Assembly (NCBI RefSeq): GCF_000004195.4
Contig: NC_030683.2
Coordinates: forward strand, 75,363,764 to 75,427,763
DNA from: Xenopus tropicalis
Taxonomy: Eukaryota > Chordata > Amphibia > Anura > Pipidae
Direction of reading: 5' to 3'
DNA: 64,000 bases
The position numbers were made by a program, and so were the translations under genes. Positions within the stretch are counted from its first letter, which is position 1. Every line of letters begins with the position of its first letter. The notes under the pieces were generated by a model. The model saw nothing but the letters and a program-made list of their open reading frames with translations. It was not told the origin of the DNA and ran no database searches. This document shows, one piece after another, positions 1 through 13,224 of the stretch.

Positions 1-451
1 TACCATTCATAAATAAGAAGACATACTGTACAAAGATCTGGGGCCTGGAAGGATTACATAAGCACAATGATGAATCATTTTATGGAAATGAATCAGCGTG
101 AAGAATGTGACATATTTTGTAAAATGATCTTTTTGGTATCCACAAGAACAGATTATGCTACAAACAGTATAATGTCATTCATTATGTAATAGTCTTTATT
201 GGTTTATAGTACTCAGATCAAGGCTTGAAAAAATTGTAAACTAAATTATATAATTTAATGTTCTGTGAAACATGGTTTACATATCTATAATAAAGCTGCT
301 GTAATTAATAGATGTTCAGCAGTAATTCAATAATTGATTCATAGGATCTCATGGAAGCCTTGGAAAAACAATTATTATATAAATATATTAAAGGGCTGCT
401 TCTTAAAAGAAGACAGAGGAAGATTTTATTTTTAGTAAAGGGTGAAAGCTC

Positions 452-917
452 TTAAAGGGATACTGTCTTCGAGATACAAAATATTTATTTGTTCCTGAAA
501 ACAATTCAAAAGTCAATCAAGAATAATACCTTTGCCAACTTGGAGTTGCTCTACTTCCTCCCTGACAATAACACCTCTCCTTTATAGCTGTCATTTATAG
601 TTAGCGGGGCATAGACAGTCCTGAAGGCTCCATGTGATTGGCTGCATTCTAAACTCGAAGCAACAACCTGTTCAGTGTTACAAAGACCTTATATGACTTT
701 ACTATATATGGATATTTTAAAGCATTTAAAATATTGGTGTATTTAGATGCACCGAACTGGAGTTGGCAGACTCATAACTGAAGGTGGGACAGGGTGCAAA
801 GTGCAGAAAACAGCCACCATGTTTTTCATACTTTGCAACTTGCCCCACCATCAATGACCAGGTTGCCCCTCCATGAATACATGAGCAGTTGATGGGGGGA
901 GGCAATTATCCCTTTAA
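452..917. mobile_element. Probable T2-type TTAA MITE
   Basis: The left end is TTAAAGGGATACTGTC and the right end, on the other strand, is TTAAAGGGATAATTGCC. The TTAAAGGRR terminus and flanking TTAA fit the T2 family. The interior has no clear palindrome. Confidence 0.55.
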
Positions 918-1189
918 CATTAAGGGAGGTATAGTTTATAACTACCTTTATGCACAGAGGTATACTGCAAATGTCAAACGTTGCTGAAACAGATTCATAA
1001 CACTAGTATGAATATGTCAGATAACAAAACATCAAGAACAATAACAGAAATTTCACACATTTAATTCCCAAACACCCAACTACCATGTTAAATGTATGTC
1101 TGAAGTGTCACGAAGAGCAAATTCTAAATGGAGAAGAAATGTTGCAAAAATATATTTTGTTTGATTCATCCAATGTACTAGTGTATTAA

Positions 1190-1504
1190 TTAAAGGGGTT
1201 GTTCACCTTTAATGTCCAAATCTAATGAAATCACCAACAATGCTCCCATCGTGTTAGAAAATCCATTTTCCATAAAAAAGTAAAAAGGCCACTGTAAAAG
1301 CTACTTTTTATACCTGGTAAATCAGCCCTTCTTCTGTGTCAATGATCAGTTTTCTGAAAGGATGGGAGTGAATTATTTTGCCCCCCCCCCCCCATCACAG
1401 GGTCTGTGCAGAACTGAGGTGAATATCTCTCCAGCTTCACATTTTTTGTTAACTATGTATGGCAAATATTGTTCCATTAATGTCAACAAAGGTGAACAAC
1501 CTCA
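1190..1504. mobile_element. T2-type TTAA MITE, right end decayed
   Basis: The left end is TTAAAGGGGTTGTTCACC. The right side has the inverted copy AAAGGTGAACAACCTC without a clean TTAA. A C14 tract at 1381 lies inside. Confidence 0.6.
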
Positions 1505-2069
1505 CAAAGCTGTGAGCTCTAGCTCATTTGTGGCTTCCTGTTATATACTGTAATCTTAGTCATGCAGTGCTGGTGCCACTGAAAAGATGGCCCATACTGC
1601 CACAGAAGGAATGGACACCTAATGCTGTTGTACCTACACTGTGGAAAGAAATAAACTAAGCCACAGACCTCCAATGTCTCAGTACTGATAAACATGCAAG
1701 TTGAGCCGAACAACCCATTATAACATGGAAAAAATAAGAAAATGTCTGAAAGCTTTCTATACTAAATAGCCCATAGGGGGATAATTTCTTTCTAAAGGTT
1801 AATGAATTAATTGAAAAGGTTTATATGGTAGTGACCCTCCGACTGAGAAGTCTGCCATTTTCACAGTGATGTTTCATTCAAACATTATGGCAAAATAAAA
1901 AGTGATGGTGGGTCCTGAAATGCCCTGTGCTTTTTGATCTTCTATGAAGGCTACCAGAAGCTTTTCTCTATTACTACCATAGAAGAACACTTTCTTCAAA
2001 CTAAAGGTTTAAAATGTTTATATTGTCAGTTCAAATCCTTTTGTAAATAACCCTACACATTTTACACTT

Positions 2070-2498
2070 GGGGGCTGATTCATCAAAGTACGAGTTTGAA
2101 TCCCGAAATGGGTAAAATTCGGATTAGAAACGATAATTTCTGATGATCGCAAATATCATGAAAATGCTTACGAAAAAATTGTATTAGTCACAAGAATATT
2201 GTATTGGCGATCCAAAAGTCACAAAATTTTCGTATACGAACGATCGTAAACGGTGGGAAAAACTTTCTGTCTTTGATCCTTCTGTGCATGATTTTGGAAG
2301 CCTCCCATAGGACTCAATGGCACTCTGACCATGCTTGAATGAATCCGAAACTTTTGTACTCAGCGCGACAATACGATTTTGTCACGTTTTTTGTCGCAAA
2401 GAACAAAAAAGTCACAGAACATACAAAAAGTTGTAACTTCTAAAAAAATAAGAATTTTTTGTATTTCACACCTGTCATACTTTGATAAATGTGCCCCT
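2070..2498. mobile_element. Palindromic MITE of the GGGGCTGATTTATCAAA type
   Basis: The left end GGGGCTGATTCATCAAAGTA pairs with the right end CATACTTTGATAAATGTGCC. The interior is rich in CGAAAATTTTCG-like tracts (TACGAAAAA and TTTTTCG), as in the copies at 5.55, 22.39 and 42.11 kb. No transposase is present. Confidence 0.75.
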
Positions 2499-2564
2499 TG
2501 GTGTTTCCATTTCTACTCACTGCTCTGCATTGTGTTCTATTACTCCCCTTATGCCTTCCTGCTT

Positions 2565-3028
2565 TTAAAGGGGTTGTTCACCTTTGAGTTAACTTTTAGT
2601 ATGACGCAGAAAGTGCTAATCTGAGACAATTTGCAATTGATGTTCATGTTTTATTTGTAGTTTTTTAATTATTTCAGTTTTTGTTCAGCAGCTCTCCTGT
2701 TTGGAGTTTCAGCAGCTATTTGGTTGCTAGGATCCAAATTACCTTAGCAACCATGCTGTGGTTTGAATGACTGATCTATGAATGGGGGAGGACTTGAATA
2801 GAAAAATAAGTACTAAAAAGTAGCAATAACAATGAAACTGTTGTTTCACAAAGTAATTGTTTTTTGGCTGCCACGGTCAGTGACCCACATTTCAAAGTAG
2901 CAAAGAGTTAGAAGAAGAAAGCAAGTAATTCAAAAACTATAAATAATGAAGACCAATTGAAAAGTTGCTTAGAATTGGCCATTCTATAACATACTAAAAG
3001 TTAACTTAAAAGTGAACATCCCCTTTAA
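2565..3028. mobile_element. T2-type TTAA MITE
   Basis: The left end TTAAAGGGGTTGTTCACC is followed by GTTAACTTTTAGTATG, and the right end has the same series inverted. It is flanked by TTAA. The middle contains the GCAGCTCTCCTGTTTGGAGT-like interior typical of this abundant family. Confidence 0.85.
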
Positions 3029-4048
3029 TGTATGTGCCTACCTAATGTACATGTGATTGTGGTGTACAGGTGTGGGAGTCTTTACCCAAATCTTCAACTC
3101 ATAGTGCTTTAGGTCTAAGAGCCATTTCTAGAAATATATATGGATTTTCTGCTACTCTATATTTATCTACACAAATATGTTTCTTATTAGTTGCTTTGAA
3201 TATAATTGTCCTTATTGCAATTTTCATTAGTAAGTCACTCTCAACTATAAAACTCATTAGCATGATGATAGCATTTCAGTTAATTTGTGGCATGTATGCT
3301 AATAAAATCTTCCTAGCTCCATATTTAAAAAACCAAAACACAGTGATCATTAGTTCCCATAGTCTCTCTTGTGTAAAACAGCTTCTGTCTCAAACAGACA
3401 ATACATTTTTATTCAAATTGGCTTCAAAGTATTTGCTATTTGCCCTCTATGAAATTGTGATTGCAGTGGCATTTAAAATGTGGCATGGACACTAGCTTTT
3501 TTAGCTCTGTGCCACTGCAGTTCTGAACACTGTGACAGATATGGGGTTTAATCTATTCACCAATACAGACTGAAAGGAATTTTCATAACATGGGAAAGCA
3601 CAAATATAAGAACACACACAAACACACAGTATATATATTTAGGAAGCTTGTATTAATTATTCTATAAAGAAGTTTGATTAGAATGGGTGCACACTATTGT
3701 ATTTATTAAGAGCTAAGCAGCTGTTAACTATTTTTGCATAATAATAAAGGGGCACATCAGTTAATAGAGCTTTTTTTAGCAGAATTCTGCATTGAAATCC
3801 GTTTTTCAAAAACACAAACAGATTTTATATTTAATTTTGAAATTTCACATGGGGCTAACCACAGTCTTCATTTCCCGGGGTGCCACAGCCACATGGCTGT
3901 GACCTGTGCTCTTGTGACTTCAGTCACAATTTACTGCTGTGCTGCAAATTGGAGTGATATCACCCCCCTCCCTTTCCCCCCAGCAGCCGATCAGCAGAAC
4001 AATGGCAAGGTAGCAAGATAGCAGCTCCCAGTAGATATCAGAATAGCA
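3029..4048. other. Intergenic, AT-rich, nothing recognised
   Basis: A 141-codon open frame at 3070-3495 (+) is hydrophobic and Ile/Leu-rich, with no family resemblance and no supporting signals. I regard it as chance. Confidence 0.5.
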
Positions 4049-4438
4049 CTAAAGGTGGCCATACACGAGCAGATCCGCTCACTTGGCGATGTCGCCAAGC
4101 GAGCGGATCTTCCCCCGATATCCCCACCTACGGGTGGGCGATATCGGGGAGCATTTAGGTAAAAAAAAAAATAATCCGATCGTTTGGCCCTGGGGCCAAA
4201 CGATCGGATTATGTGGGCGGCAATGGGGCAGTCGGGTCGGGGACCGCATCAACGAGCCGATGCGGTCCCCGATCCGACCAGATTTTCTAACCTGGCCGAT
4301 CGAGATCTGGCCAATTTCAGGCCAGATATCGGTCGGCCAGGCCGCTCTGCTCTCCCCATACACGGGCCGATTAGCTGCCGAATCGGTCCAAGGGACCGAT
4401 ATCGGCAGCTATAGTCGGCCCGTGTATGGGGACCTTAA
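4049..4438. mobile_element. CpG-rich composite-palindrome MITE (GGTGGCCATACACG type)
   Basis: The ends are AAAGGTGGCCATACACG at the left and CGTGTATGGGGACCTTAA at the right. Inside are at least four smaller hairpins in a row: GATCCGCTCACTTGGCGA..., ATATCGGGG, CCGATCGTTTGGCCC, and ACCGATATCGGCAGC. The same family recurs in MSANTD2 intron 5 at 60.1 kb. Confidence 0.75.
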
Positions 4439-5440
4439 TAGTAAAAAATCCAAGTCTGGCTTGCGAGTCCTCCAGTTACTGGGAGTTGGAGAAACAATAG
4501 GTTACCTGAAATTCCCTTGGATTTTACATATATAGTTCTAAGAAAGGCCTCTGCACATATTCCAAAGACAAAAATGCCCTGGTGCAAGTAGACCAATGGT
4601 CTTATATACAAAAAAATCTGCACTCTAGGGGGTTCCTTAATGCAGTGTTTCAGCCCTCACTGTGGTTTTTATCAATTTTATCTAAATAGAGACCCCAGTG
4701 AGTTAAAACATTGATGTTTAAAAGAGACAATAAAGTAGGCATTAACTAATCCTTGATCTTTTCAGTTTGGGTTTTGTGTGACAATACTAAAAAGTTTATG
4801 AGCTAAAAATGAAAAAAACCACAAAAATCCGAATGTTGGTAAATCCCCCCTAGGATTAGGATAAGTGCAGTTGTGGTCTCAACACTTTTTCTGCTGTCAG
4901 TGGCATGTAAAACCACTTTAATTAAAGTGTTGCACTCAAAATGCACTCCTTGCACTTCCGTATAGTTGCCATCAGCACCACTCAGTCCTTTCTGCCTTCG
5001 GAACTGAGCACTGCTGCACCTATTGACACAGGGGTACTACCTCCAGACCAGGTGGTAGCTCCAGTGTTCTCTCAGTGCCCTCCGTCAATGACTGCAGTTC
5101 AGTTGCACTGAAAGAACAGGGCATAAATGTCACTATGACATCAAACACTGGAAAGCACACCAGGAAGAAGCACGCGTGTGAATCGAATGCAATTGTGGTA
5201 GGCACAGCACAATTGAGTCATGAGCATCACCCCTTTGAGACCACAATGATGCTGACGTTTTGGGGAAAAAGCACAGCATTGTGGGAAACAAACATGACGA
5301 CTGTGCCTGAAATTGCACTAGTGGAACTCACCACACAAGTCAATCTGTGGCTTAATAAAAGGCAAAGTGCTGGAAGGTATACAGTATGCGACTGCAGCTC
5401 CTATTCTCCTTTTATTTCTGCATTTCATTTAAAAAGCACT

Positions 5441-5468
<28 letters not shown>
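4439..5468. other. Intergenic with a dispersed-repeat segment and a TA microsatellite
   Basis: Bases about 5040-5320 share scattered similarity (GGTAGCTCCA, AACACTGGAAA, GTGCCTGA, CACACTG-like words in the same order) with 47790-48040, so both are probably copies of one old dispersed repeat. A (TA)n tract of about 28 bp runs at 5441-5468. No gene is seen. Confidence 0.5.
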
Positions 5469-5471
<3 letters not shown>

Positions 5472-5473
5472 CA

Positions 5474-5930
5474 AGAACAGAGTGCCGCACACACAGGGAC
5501 TTTAAAAAAGAACAAAAAACCTTTATTAATCTAACGTTTCGAACACTAAGGGGCAGATTTATCAAATCACGAGTTCTAATCCCGAATGGGAAAAATTTGG
5601 ATTGGAAACGAAAATTTCTGAAGATCGCAAATATCACGAAAATGCTTACGAAAAAATCATATTAGTCACGATAATATCGTATTGGTGATCCGAAAGTCAC
5701 GAAATTTTCGTACCGTATAATTGTAAACAGCGGTAAAACCTTTCCGATTTTTTCGTGCAAGCGTACGAAAAAGTCGTGCGGCGTACGAAACGTCGCGCAG
5801 CATACAACAAAATCGTGCGGACGCACGGGTTTGTCCCTGAAGAAGAACACATTTAGTGTTCGAAACGTTGGATTAATAAAGATTTTTTGTTCTTTTTTAA
5901 AGTCCCTGTGTGTGCGGCACTCTGTTCTTC
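5474..5930. mobile_element. Inverted-repeat element with a nested palindromic MITE
   Basis: The outer arms of about 80 bp run GAACAGAGTGCCGCACACAC at the left and the complement at the right, each with TTTATTAATC and CGTTTCGAACACTAA. The inner part (about 5551-5835) is a GGGGCAGATTTATCAAA-type palindrome with CGAAAA-rich arms. The motif CCTGAAGAAG...CGAAACGTT next to the right arm is common in frog repeats, as I recall. Confidence 0.7.
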
Positions 5931-6055
5931 ATTTACATAAACTCCTGGCCGGCACCTGGGGCAGGTGATTGTTTTGTAGAGAGTGCTCCTTTTGTTTCTT
6001 TTATATACAGTATATATATATATATATTAAAAAATCAGTTTCATATCGTGGTGAT

Positions 6056-6142
6056 GTTGCCCATAGCAACCAATCAGATCTTTGCTTTCTAACTTGTAGG
6101 TGACTGTTCAAATCTAATTGTTCATTGGTTGCTATGGGGATC
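6056..6142. repeat. Small MITE hairpin, CCATAGCAACCAAT arms
   Basis: TTGCCCATAGCAACCAATCA pairs with TTGGTTGCTATGGGG about 60 bp later. The same motif occurs near 30.7 and 31.8 kb, so it is part of a dispersed family. Confidence 0.6.
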
Positions 6143-9100
6143 ACAAGTGATGTTGGCTTACAAGCCCCTTAGTGTAACTAATAGCAGAGTACTGTACAAA
6201 TATATATTTATATATATATTGGGGATGAGTCCTCTCTTTCCCCATTTTCCTCTTGCAATCTTTTATACAAATAGAATTATTACTATATTTAAAGGTGTAA
6301 TATTTATTGACAGTACCCCTTTAATGGGCAACATTTATATGAGGATGGAGGAACTGGAAATGACATCTTTTGTGGACTTAATCCAAATGGGAAGGGGTAA
6401 AACAGAACAATAATATAAAAAGATCAACTTATATATCTAAATTTAATCGTAATTCCTTTCTTTTGAAATGAAATCTGATTCACAGATCATAGGTAAATAC
6501 TTTAGAATTAATGCTTGCTTGAGTAATCGGTCAAATACACTACATTCTGCATTATGTTTTAGGTTTTCCCCTGTATAAAGGAATACTTAATGATGTACAT
6601 TTATTTATCAGAAATAATAGAACCTTTGCTTTTATCTAGAGATTGCTCTTCTGAGACAAAAGACTGTCATTGTTTTCCTAATAAGAGTTATAAATTCAAA
6701 CTAGGAATTAATGTTTTCAAAGCGCTGCAGCTCCCATAGTTTGCAATGCCATGATCTTACTAATCCCTGTAATTAGAGCTGCATAATTATATATCTGACA
6801 GCTCACAATTTATATTTTAAGCAGCTGCGATTGTTTAGTTAAAGAAAATTTTATATTCAAGGTCCGAAGTATTGTTTCATTAATCACCACGGTAATAACA
6901 GTTTTAGTAAACAGAACCATTTAATGAATGTATATATTTTTTTGTTTATGTTGGTGTCAAAAATTTGTGTTAAAGAAAATAAATAATACTTATATTAATC
7001 AATAAACCTTCTTTCTTGATATAGTAGTTATTTTTACATTTATTATAATCTGGGTTAGAAAATGCACACAATAAAAACTAGACTTTTTGGAAACAGATGC
7101 TAAAAATTAAACAAAATGATTGGTTCATATGCTTACAATGAATACTGTAGGACCATCAGATACTTAAATGCTGGTAACACTTTATCAGTTCTTACAAGGG
7201 ACCCCGTATCTCCAAATTTATGTCACAGAGGATAAATAGGAAAGAACAGTATTTAGGAAAAATGCAAAAAAAATACAAAGGAAGTATATGTAAGATACAT
7301 TTTTCTTTCTCAATCCCTCTACTCTGAGCTCTACCAAGATGGGGTGTAGTTTTTTTCCTTTAATTGCCATTCCTATGCTTTGAGAACTCTGCAAAGGCAT
7401 ACAATCAAATGAGGTTATGTAAAAAAAAGTGCAAATGTGTCTACTTTTAAAAGCAGACATTTATTTTGGGTTACTTTACCAATGGCCAGAACAAGGGTAG
7501 GCCATGGAGGCACGTGCTTTGGGCAAGAAGACTATGCAAAATGAGTGGCAGAGGGGATGGGGGCTTTGGAAGCAGCAATTGATAGGCAGGCATGTGGAAT
7601 GCAGGGCCTGTCTTGGGTGCAAATACTGCTTAGCTCCACCTGCTGCTAATTTGGTATAGACTGTGTGCCATTTATTACAAATGGAGGCAGGCTTATTTTT
7701 CCAGTACTAGTATTAGAATTGGTGTAAGGGCTTAGGTAAAGTGTAGTCAAGTATCATCTGAGCCCCACCAGGAGGACACTTAGCTGTAACTAATAATATT
7801 AGTGATTAAGTTCACCAGGACATATTAGGAGTTATTAATCTAAATCAACCATCCACATATTTATCTTAGATAGACCAAAAGGTTTTGTCAAAAACATCTG
7901 TTATGAGCCTATATGATTCAATAGTAGATTACAGACAGTCTACATACAACCCAACAATAACAACTATCAGTTTAGTGCAAAACTAATGGACAGCCATGAA
8001 TAAAACTTGACAAATATGATCAAAATTCTATCAATTCTGGGAAAGCAAAAAGGTACCAAATTGTGCAAAAGTTGCGTTACCATAACTGCGGTTGCCCTTA
8101 ATAAATGAGCCCTGTTTGTTTTAATGTATATCCCCTTTGTTATATTACTTTAAAGCACCATGTAACTTGTTGGCAATATAAATAAATGATGATCGCTAAA
8201 CTTAACTTTGGGCAAACAGGCTTCCTTTGTTTTAAAAGGGAAGGAAAGGTTAAAACCTGGCTAAATAAGAAATGAGCAGGAAGCAGATCACTCCATGGTT
8301 CTTGCAGAAAAGAACAGTGGCTTTCTGCTAACAGGAACACCGGCATACTGTATCAGGTAAGTGATTATAATCACTGGGGGGGTACCTAACATTTGAGTTT
8401 TTAAACTCACCTTCTGCTTTAAGTATAAGATATCTAATTAACATTCAGTGCTTAAGGGTTATGCAGTAATGCCAAACTGATTCACATATAAATTTGCTTA
8501 ACTAGCCAGTGAGAAATGAGCCAGTAAGAAAAGCCAAGCAGTTCAACTAGAATGGGCCAGGTGAAACACCTGGCAGGCTATTACTGCAATAAATGATCTG
8601 AGAGAGAAGTACAGAAGTGAGAAATAGCCCAAATAGCTTTCTCCACACAGATTTGCAAAGATGCTTACCTTTGTTTCTATTGAATCTGGTGCTTAATTAA
8701 AATAAAGATATTACCATTATGTTTACTAATGTAAATCTCAACAGCTCATTCTGCTAAATGAACCAAAAATGTAGAACCAGTGCAGCCACAATTATTTGCT
8801 GAAGAATTTTTCTATGCTCTTTTTCCTAACTTTGTTATATGGGAGAATAAAGTATTGGTATTTGTTTTACTTCCTGCTAATTTCTGTAGTTTTTATTGAT
8901 TTGCCAACATTTTACTAAACAATTAACCATAAAAAAAAATTTCCCCTGAAATATGTAACGGTAAATTGTATCTTTTGGAAATCACTAGCCTATAGGTGGA
9001 ATTTGATTGCTGAATAAAGCAAAATTTAAAGGGGAAGTTTAGCTTTAGGTTCATGTCAACCTAGGAATTTTATCTGACAGGAGGGTACTATGGGGTGGGT

Positions 9101-11333
9101 TTATGCACCTTTTTTTTGCATTTCAAAGTTGTTAGCATTTGTGTTTTCTCCACCAGTAGAGAAAATGCTGAGTCTGACAGTAGCTTTACCTTTTAGGGGC
9201 TCATCTGAAAATACTTACGTTGCAAAACTTTTCCTTCAGGACAGTGGTCACTGCAAAACAGATCAAGCTAAGGCAATGGTATAATCTGGACACAATGCAT
9301 GCATTTTATTTATTATGTGATGTTATGGTGTCACAAAGAACATCTTGTTCAATTTTTATTTCCGGGATTCTGCATCAAAAGGACATCTGTGTTAGATTCT
9401 TTATGTGCAAGTTGGCTGCTGTATTGACGCTTGCTGCAGTGGCAGCCTTGGAATTACTGCCAGCTTGAAGGTTATGGTGGCTCTAGGGCTCCTTTGTCAA
9501 TTTGTGTGCATGCAATTAAGAACAGGAGGCAGGACACAAGTACCTCTAATGAATGGCATCAGCATGCATACATACTGTGTCCACAACTGCAACTTTGATT
9601 ATAAATGAGCCCTAATTATATTTTTCAAGTTTTGAATTTAACACGTGCTATCTTACAAGACTTATAGAAAGTCTTATAGAAAGCCATTATAATGATAACA
9701 TTAATAATAATTATAATCTAATCTTATATACTGTATAAATGGTATAGCTTGTCTGTTTCTTCAAACGTAGTATGATTAAATGCAACAAAACTCAAAAATC
9801 ATTTTCTCACTTACTCATACTTTTGGTCAAAATAAAAAGTACATGGCATTGGCCCTGCATATATTGGGGTCCCATCACGTGTTAGTTAGAACATACAACA
9901 ACATTTTCAGGAACAGTCCTCATGTCCAGGAGGGCAACTACTACTGGTTTGCAAAACATTGGACCCCTTGCCCACAACAGTGCGCCCTTTGTGAATGTGC
10001 TGAACTGCAATATACCATGGGCTTACTCCAAAATCACAAATTTGTAATGCCTCTACCTGTACAGCCACACTTCTTCCACCTACTTCTCTTTCCCTACATC
10101 GGATTCAATTGTTCTGTCTCAAGTAATAATGCAATAAGTACAAGTGCCTAGCTTCATTTAAATTCTCTTTCCCTATATCCAAACAACAGTTTTTTCTGCT
10201 TGTTTCCTACTCCATCCCTACTTTTCTTATCTCCAATAACTTTTGTCCGTTTGCATTTTTTTAGATTATATTTGAAACAGCTATGTTTCTTCCCATTTTC
10301 AATAATTTCTTCTCAAAGGCAAAGGCAAAAAAATGTCTTTGGTGACCCGTAGTTTCCATCACATAGTAGTCAGAGTGAATGAGCCCCATAATAAAGAAAT
10401 TGCCGTAAGTGAAAACATTATCAACTGAGTATTTTCTACTAAAATGTAGTAAATAGAAATTTGGGGAACAATAAAAGGTTTCACTGCTGGTTTAGTTTAC
10501 AAAGGAAAGAGGCCAAATTAAAGCAAATCTGAGTCCCACGGCAGTTGTTGAGCTGTCAGATTGCTTAAACAGCATCTGTTTCAAATCCATGTATTTCTCT
10601 CATGTTATACTTCACTGTATCAGAGCTGTCTTTTGTTCTCTTCTCTCTCTGAGGGCCTTTTTATAAACTGCAGCCCCAGCTGAGACTTATCCCTTAAGAC
10701 ATGGTAACACCTTAGGCCAGTTGCCCCCACTGGGGGGAGGAGCAGGTGCAATTTGGGGCGCAGACAGTGAAGTAATTCTTCTTAACATCTCACAACACAC
10801 ACATAATCGCACTGGGTGTTTTTGTGGATGTTTTGCATTACATGTAGCCTCATTATCTTGATGTGTAAAAGAGCAATCTTCATAAGGAGCTGTGTGCTGT
10901 CACAATATCCCTGTACTAATGATATACAGAGTGGTTGCCTAACCTAAGGTGAAATAGATGTCAGTGTCTTTTGTCTGCCCAAGACTGTTTAAATATACTC
11001 TCTTTCACAATTTAGTTTTTTTTTGTTTCTTTATTAAAAGTCAATTACATGCATGATGTAGGTAAAATCACATTGATTTATTTTCTTTATTAACTAAGAA
11101 TTTATATATTAAGTAAGAATTCATAAAATAATCCCTTTTCCTTTCCTAACAGCAAAGTAATGGTAAATTGGAAAAAGATAGAACTACAGGGAAACTTTCT
11201 CAATTCCCCAGTTAGATTTTTGATAAAATCTGCACCTTATTTTTCATGTTAATTTTAAAGTCCTATGTTATTACTGCTCTCTAACAATACATGGCTTGTT
11301 AGCTATATAAATTCTCAATTACAGATGAACGCT
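6143..11333. other. Intergenic, comparatively repeat-poor, no gene recognised
   Basis: Short open frames here look random. A single T2-like terminus (TTTAAAGGGGAAGTTTAGC) sits near 9026, and another degenerate one near 8237. The 6.6-7.0 kb part has no visible repeat and several homeodomain/E-box-like words, but function cannot be judged. Confidence 0.45.
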
Positions 11334-11970
11334 AGGGGGCAGATTTATCAGAAATCAAGTTGCCAATCATTTTCCATTTAAGAAAAAACTTGGTGGAAAA
11401 ACACAGACCATCCTGGTAAGGATTAGTGTGACCCTACGAGCATTACTTTACTCAAAACATAGGGACATTAATGTGCTATTTTAGCTAGCCAATATAACAC
11501 TATACTGTATACATTGATGGTGCAAAATTTTTGGGGGGCAGGATTTTTTTTACTAAAACTCAATATTTTTCAGATTTCTATTTGTTTGAAACCACATAAA
11601 TCTCATTTCACAAATGGCAGTAATTTATCAAAAGATCTGAACTGAAGTAGTGAAAATTGTGACCTTTTTCAATTGGCACGATAATTGCAACTTTTTTATT
11701 GTCACACAAATGGCAGTGTCAAGAAACCCCGAAAACCTCTAAAACCACAAAGTAAAGTAAGATCTTCCAATAAATGGGCAACTGCCATTGACTTCTACAT
11801 GATCTCGACAGGCTTTAGTTGGTGCATTTTGGCATTTGGAATTGTTGTGGTTTTGTTTGATAACAAATCACAAAAAAAAATTATTTTTCCCCACAACAAA
11901 TTAGTTTTTTTGGCGACAAAAGTCTGACCCAAGAAATAGTACCCCTTATTATTAATAAATGCCCCTTTAC
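11334..11970. mobile_element. Possible MITE of the GGGGGCAGATTTATCA type
   Basis: The left end AGGGGGCAGATTTATCAGAA and a right end containing TTAATAAATGCCCCTTTAC are roughly inverted. The ends match the family seen at 2.07 and 22.39 kb. The interior is not clearly palindromic. Confidence 0.4.
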
Positions 11971-13224
11971 GTGTTGTTTAGGTGTTCGGATCTCAAATGA
12001 TTATTCTTAATGCCTCAAGTAAAGGTCACATAAACACTAAGCAGGGAGCTTGGTGTCTACAGAGAGGATTGCAGTGGACCACTAACCTAAGGGAGTCGAG
12101 GAACAACACTGATGTTGCTAGATTACAGTTTCCCATATGCTAAAAATGTTGGACTATTTTACCACATTTTTGGTTGCTATGACAGATTTATGTACCTGAT
12201 GGTGCATGAAAACGTCCAATAACTACTCTACTCAAAGAGCAACTTATATCTTATATTTGATATGCCCATCCTACCTCTTTTTCCTTCTTTTTTTATTTTA
12301 TGTGCTCTTTGGACCCTCTTCTCCCTTCCCAATATGACACATATTTGTCTCAGCCTTTAATCCCCTGTTACTGAAGAATTAGAAAGTTTCAACATTGAAA
12401 AATAATCTAAATATAAGTACATTTGCAACATAGATATATAGAAATGTAATTCTCTTCAGAGTCATATTCAGTTTGTATAAAAAACGGTGAAGTGTTTCCA
12501 GAGGTTTCCAGAAAAGCAAATACATTCACAAATTATGTATGTAATCTTTTTTAATTATCGGTGTAGCTTTTTTCATGGAGCCCAACATACTTACAAATAA
12601 TGAATTGCCCTTTATTTTGATGCTGTTTCCCCAATGTACCTAATTAATTGCTTCCTATCTTTCTTCTTACAGCTACCTAAATAATTACATAGTTGCTAAA
12701 GTCTAATCACTTCCTTTGCTGCCATTGTTACCTACAGTTTATTAAATGGGTTAGTGTCAAAAGCCACAATCCATCCCCTGCCAAGGCTTCAATACCAACA
12801 GAATTGGTTAACAGGGAATGTATGCTTAGCAATGAATTGAATTATCATATGTTTACGGCTAACAGAGTTAAAGGGCAGTCCCACTTGGCACAGCCTGAGC
12901 ACAGGGAGTGACATGTCTATAGGATAATGCAAATAATTGACATACAGTATAATAACAAAACAGGCAACATAGAGCAATAGAGAGAGAGGTATAAACTTGT
13001 TTTTTATCCATATGATTGTTATGATTATTTCCTTGTTCCCCAGTCCCCATTTCCCAGGGACAGGCCTAATTTCTGGTTGTTTATCTTCAGGAAAAGGGTC
13101 ATTACTGTTTACCTGATGTCACTAACAACGCGTCAGATCAAAAAGGATTTTTGAAATAACAGTTTTTTATCCTAAAACATTCTTGGAGTTTGGAAGGTCT
13201 ATAGAGCTGCAATAACATTTTTCT
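11971..13224. other. Intergenic, AT-rich, nothing recognised
   Basis: No exon, RNA gene or clear repeat could be supported. Confidence 0.4.

Noticed and set aside
3070..3495. 141-codon hydrophobic open frame as a small membrane protein
   Set aside because: AT-rich sequence yields Ile/Leu/Phe codons by chance. No recognised motif, promoter or splice evidence.
4083..4535. 150-codon open frame
   Set aside because: Lies within the composite-palindrome MITE and its mirror strand is also open, as expected for a palindrome.
5075..5665. 196-codon open frame
   Set aside because: Crosses a dispersed repeat, a (TA)n tract that reads as Tyr-Ile repeats, and the start of a MITE.
9780..10151. 123-codon open frame with several Cys and His
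   Set aside because: No zinc-finger spacing or other motif; no sign of selection can be seen from a single sequence.
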